From: Herbaspirillum autotrophicum
Lineage (GTDB): Bacteria > Pseudomonadota > Gammaproteobacteria > Burkholderiales > Burkholderiaceae_D
DNA length: 64,000 bases
Direction: 5' to 3'
Assembly (NCBI RefSeq): GCF_001189915.1
Contig: NZ_LFLS01000017.1
Location: 1 to 64,000 of the forward strand
Below are positions 63,791 to 64,000 of the stretch, piece by piece. The translations under genes were made by a program, and so were the position numbers. Under the pieces are notes generated by a model. The model did no database searches, was not told the origin of the DNA, and saw only the letters and a list, made by a program, of their open reading frames with translations. Every line of letters starts with the position of its first letter. The first letter of the stretch is position 1.

Positions 63791-64000
63791 AATCCCATTT
63801 CATCTGGCTGGAAATGGAAATATGCCGGGTGCTGCTGACGCACGCCCCGATATAGTCCGTCAGCGGCGGTGCCGGCGACATTCCTTCCTCTTGCAGATGC
63901 TGGTTATGAAATACATAGGCCAGTCGCGCGAACTCGCCGTACAGCGCCAGCGCCCGCACCAGCAAACGCGGATTGCAATCGGGAATGCGGCTGCGGATGC
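63783..64000 (-). CDS. Unknown protein, C-terminal part (partial)
   Basis: The frame enters from the right edge and stops at 63783, giving the last 71 residues: from IRSRIPDCNPRLLVRALALY through LAYVFHNQHLQEEG to SISSQMKWDFK. The region is helical in look, with no motif I recognise. It is read toward the small frameshifted gene and ends 8 nt inside that gene's proposed end. Confidence 0.6.
   Translation of the reverse strand, partial: IRSRIPDCNPRLLVRALALYGEFARLAYVFHNQHLQEEGMSPAPPLTDYIGACVSSTRHISISSQMKWDFK

Noticed and set aside
63567..64000. Continuation of the 63564 frame to the window end
   Set aside because: After the hydrophobic start it is antisense to the partial minus-strand gene and has no coherent composition; the frameshift explanation is better.

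Overview
The window reads as chromosomal DNA of a betaproteobacterium of the order Burkholderiales, most likely near the Oxalobacteraceae (Herminiimonas, Collimonas, Janthinobacterium type). This is inferred from high GC, from the style of the DnaE, RhlE, Tgt and SecD proteins, and from neighbourhoods such as yajC-secD-secF, queA-tgt and yggS next to pilT. Coding density is high. I saw no rRNA, tRNA, IS element, prophage or CRISPR array.

Layout. 1-2.7 kb: an iron-type cell-surface signalling locus on the minus strand (STN/TonB-like protein, FecI sigma factor, FecR, start of a TonB receptor), with two matching ECF-type promoters. 3.0-6.6 kb: an MCE lipid transporter operon (STAS-permease, ATPase, MCE protein, lipoprotein). 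6.6-8.4 kb: an FMN hydroxy-acid dehydrogenase and a Qnr-like pentapeptide protein. 8.6-10.6 kb: a fasciclin protein with an ECF sigma/anti-sigma pair that resembles mycobacterial SigK/RskA. 10.9-19.9 kb: envelope genes (MsbA, GT9, two GT8, O-antigen ligase), interrupted by a divergent aldehyde dehydrogenase/AraC pair. 20-30.4 kb: dnaE, trhO (with a consensus FNR box upstream), flavodoxin and pirin with a divergent LysR, gluQRS, rhlE and an FAH-family hydrolase. 30.6-38.5 kb: TPR-glycosyltransferase, MFS exporter, glucokinase, DUF1120 protein, enoyl-CoA hydratase, DHH phosphoesterase, tcdA. 38.6-44.5 kb: secF, secD, yajC, tgt, queA. 44.5-54.9 kb: recG (with a LexA-like box over its likely promoter), a DUF4153 protein, oxyR, ubiA, a DUF4287 protein, an NlpD-like lipoprotein, proC, yggS, pilT and glutathione peroxidase.

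Two regions look least ordinary. At 55.3-57.3 kb four small secreted proteins (84-87 aa) stand in tandem. They are very divergent but share a signal peptide, an aromatic-x-Cys motif at the start of the mature part, an Ala-rich stretch, and a second Cys a few residues from the C-terminus. I do not recognise this family. At 59.0-63.2 kb lies a divergent cbb3-type oxidase operon: a CcoN that carries a CcoS-like N-terminus, a mono-haem CcoO, a mono-haem membrane cytochrome c, an SCO copper chaperone and an unknown membrane protein. A MocR-type regulator is read divergently across a very AT-rich spacer.

Several control elements tie genes together: sigma factors with candidate target promoters (FecI to fecR and receptor; SigK-like to fasciclin), a LysR dyad between pirin and its regulator, the FNR box before the oxygen-dependent tRNA hydroxylase, and the LexA-like site at recG. 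A run of ten C inside tgt and a likely frameshift near 63.7 kb are possible mutation or sequencing-error sites.
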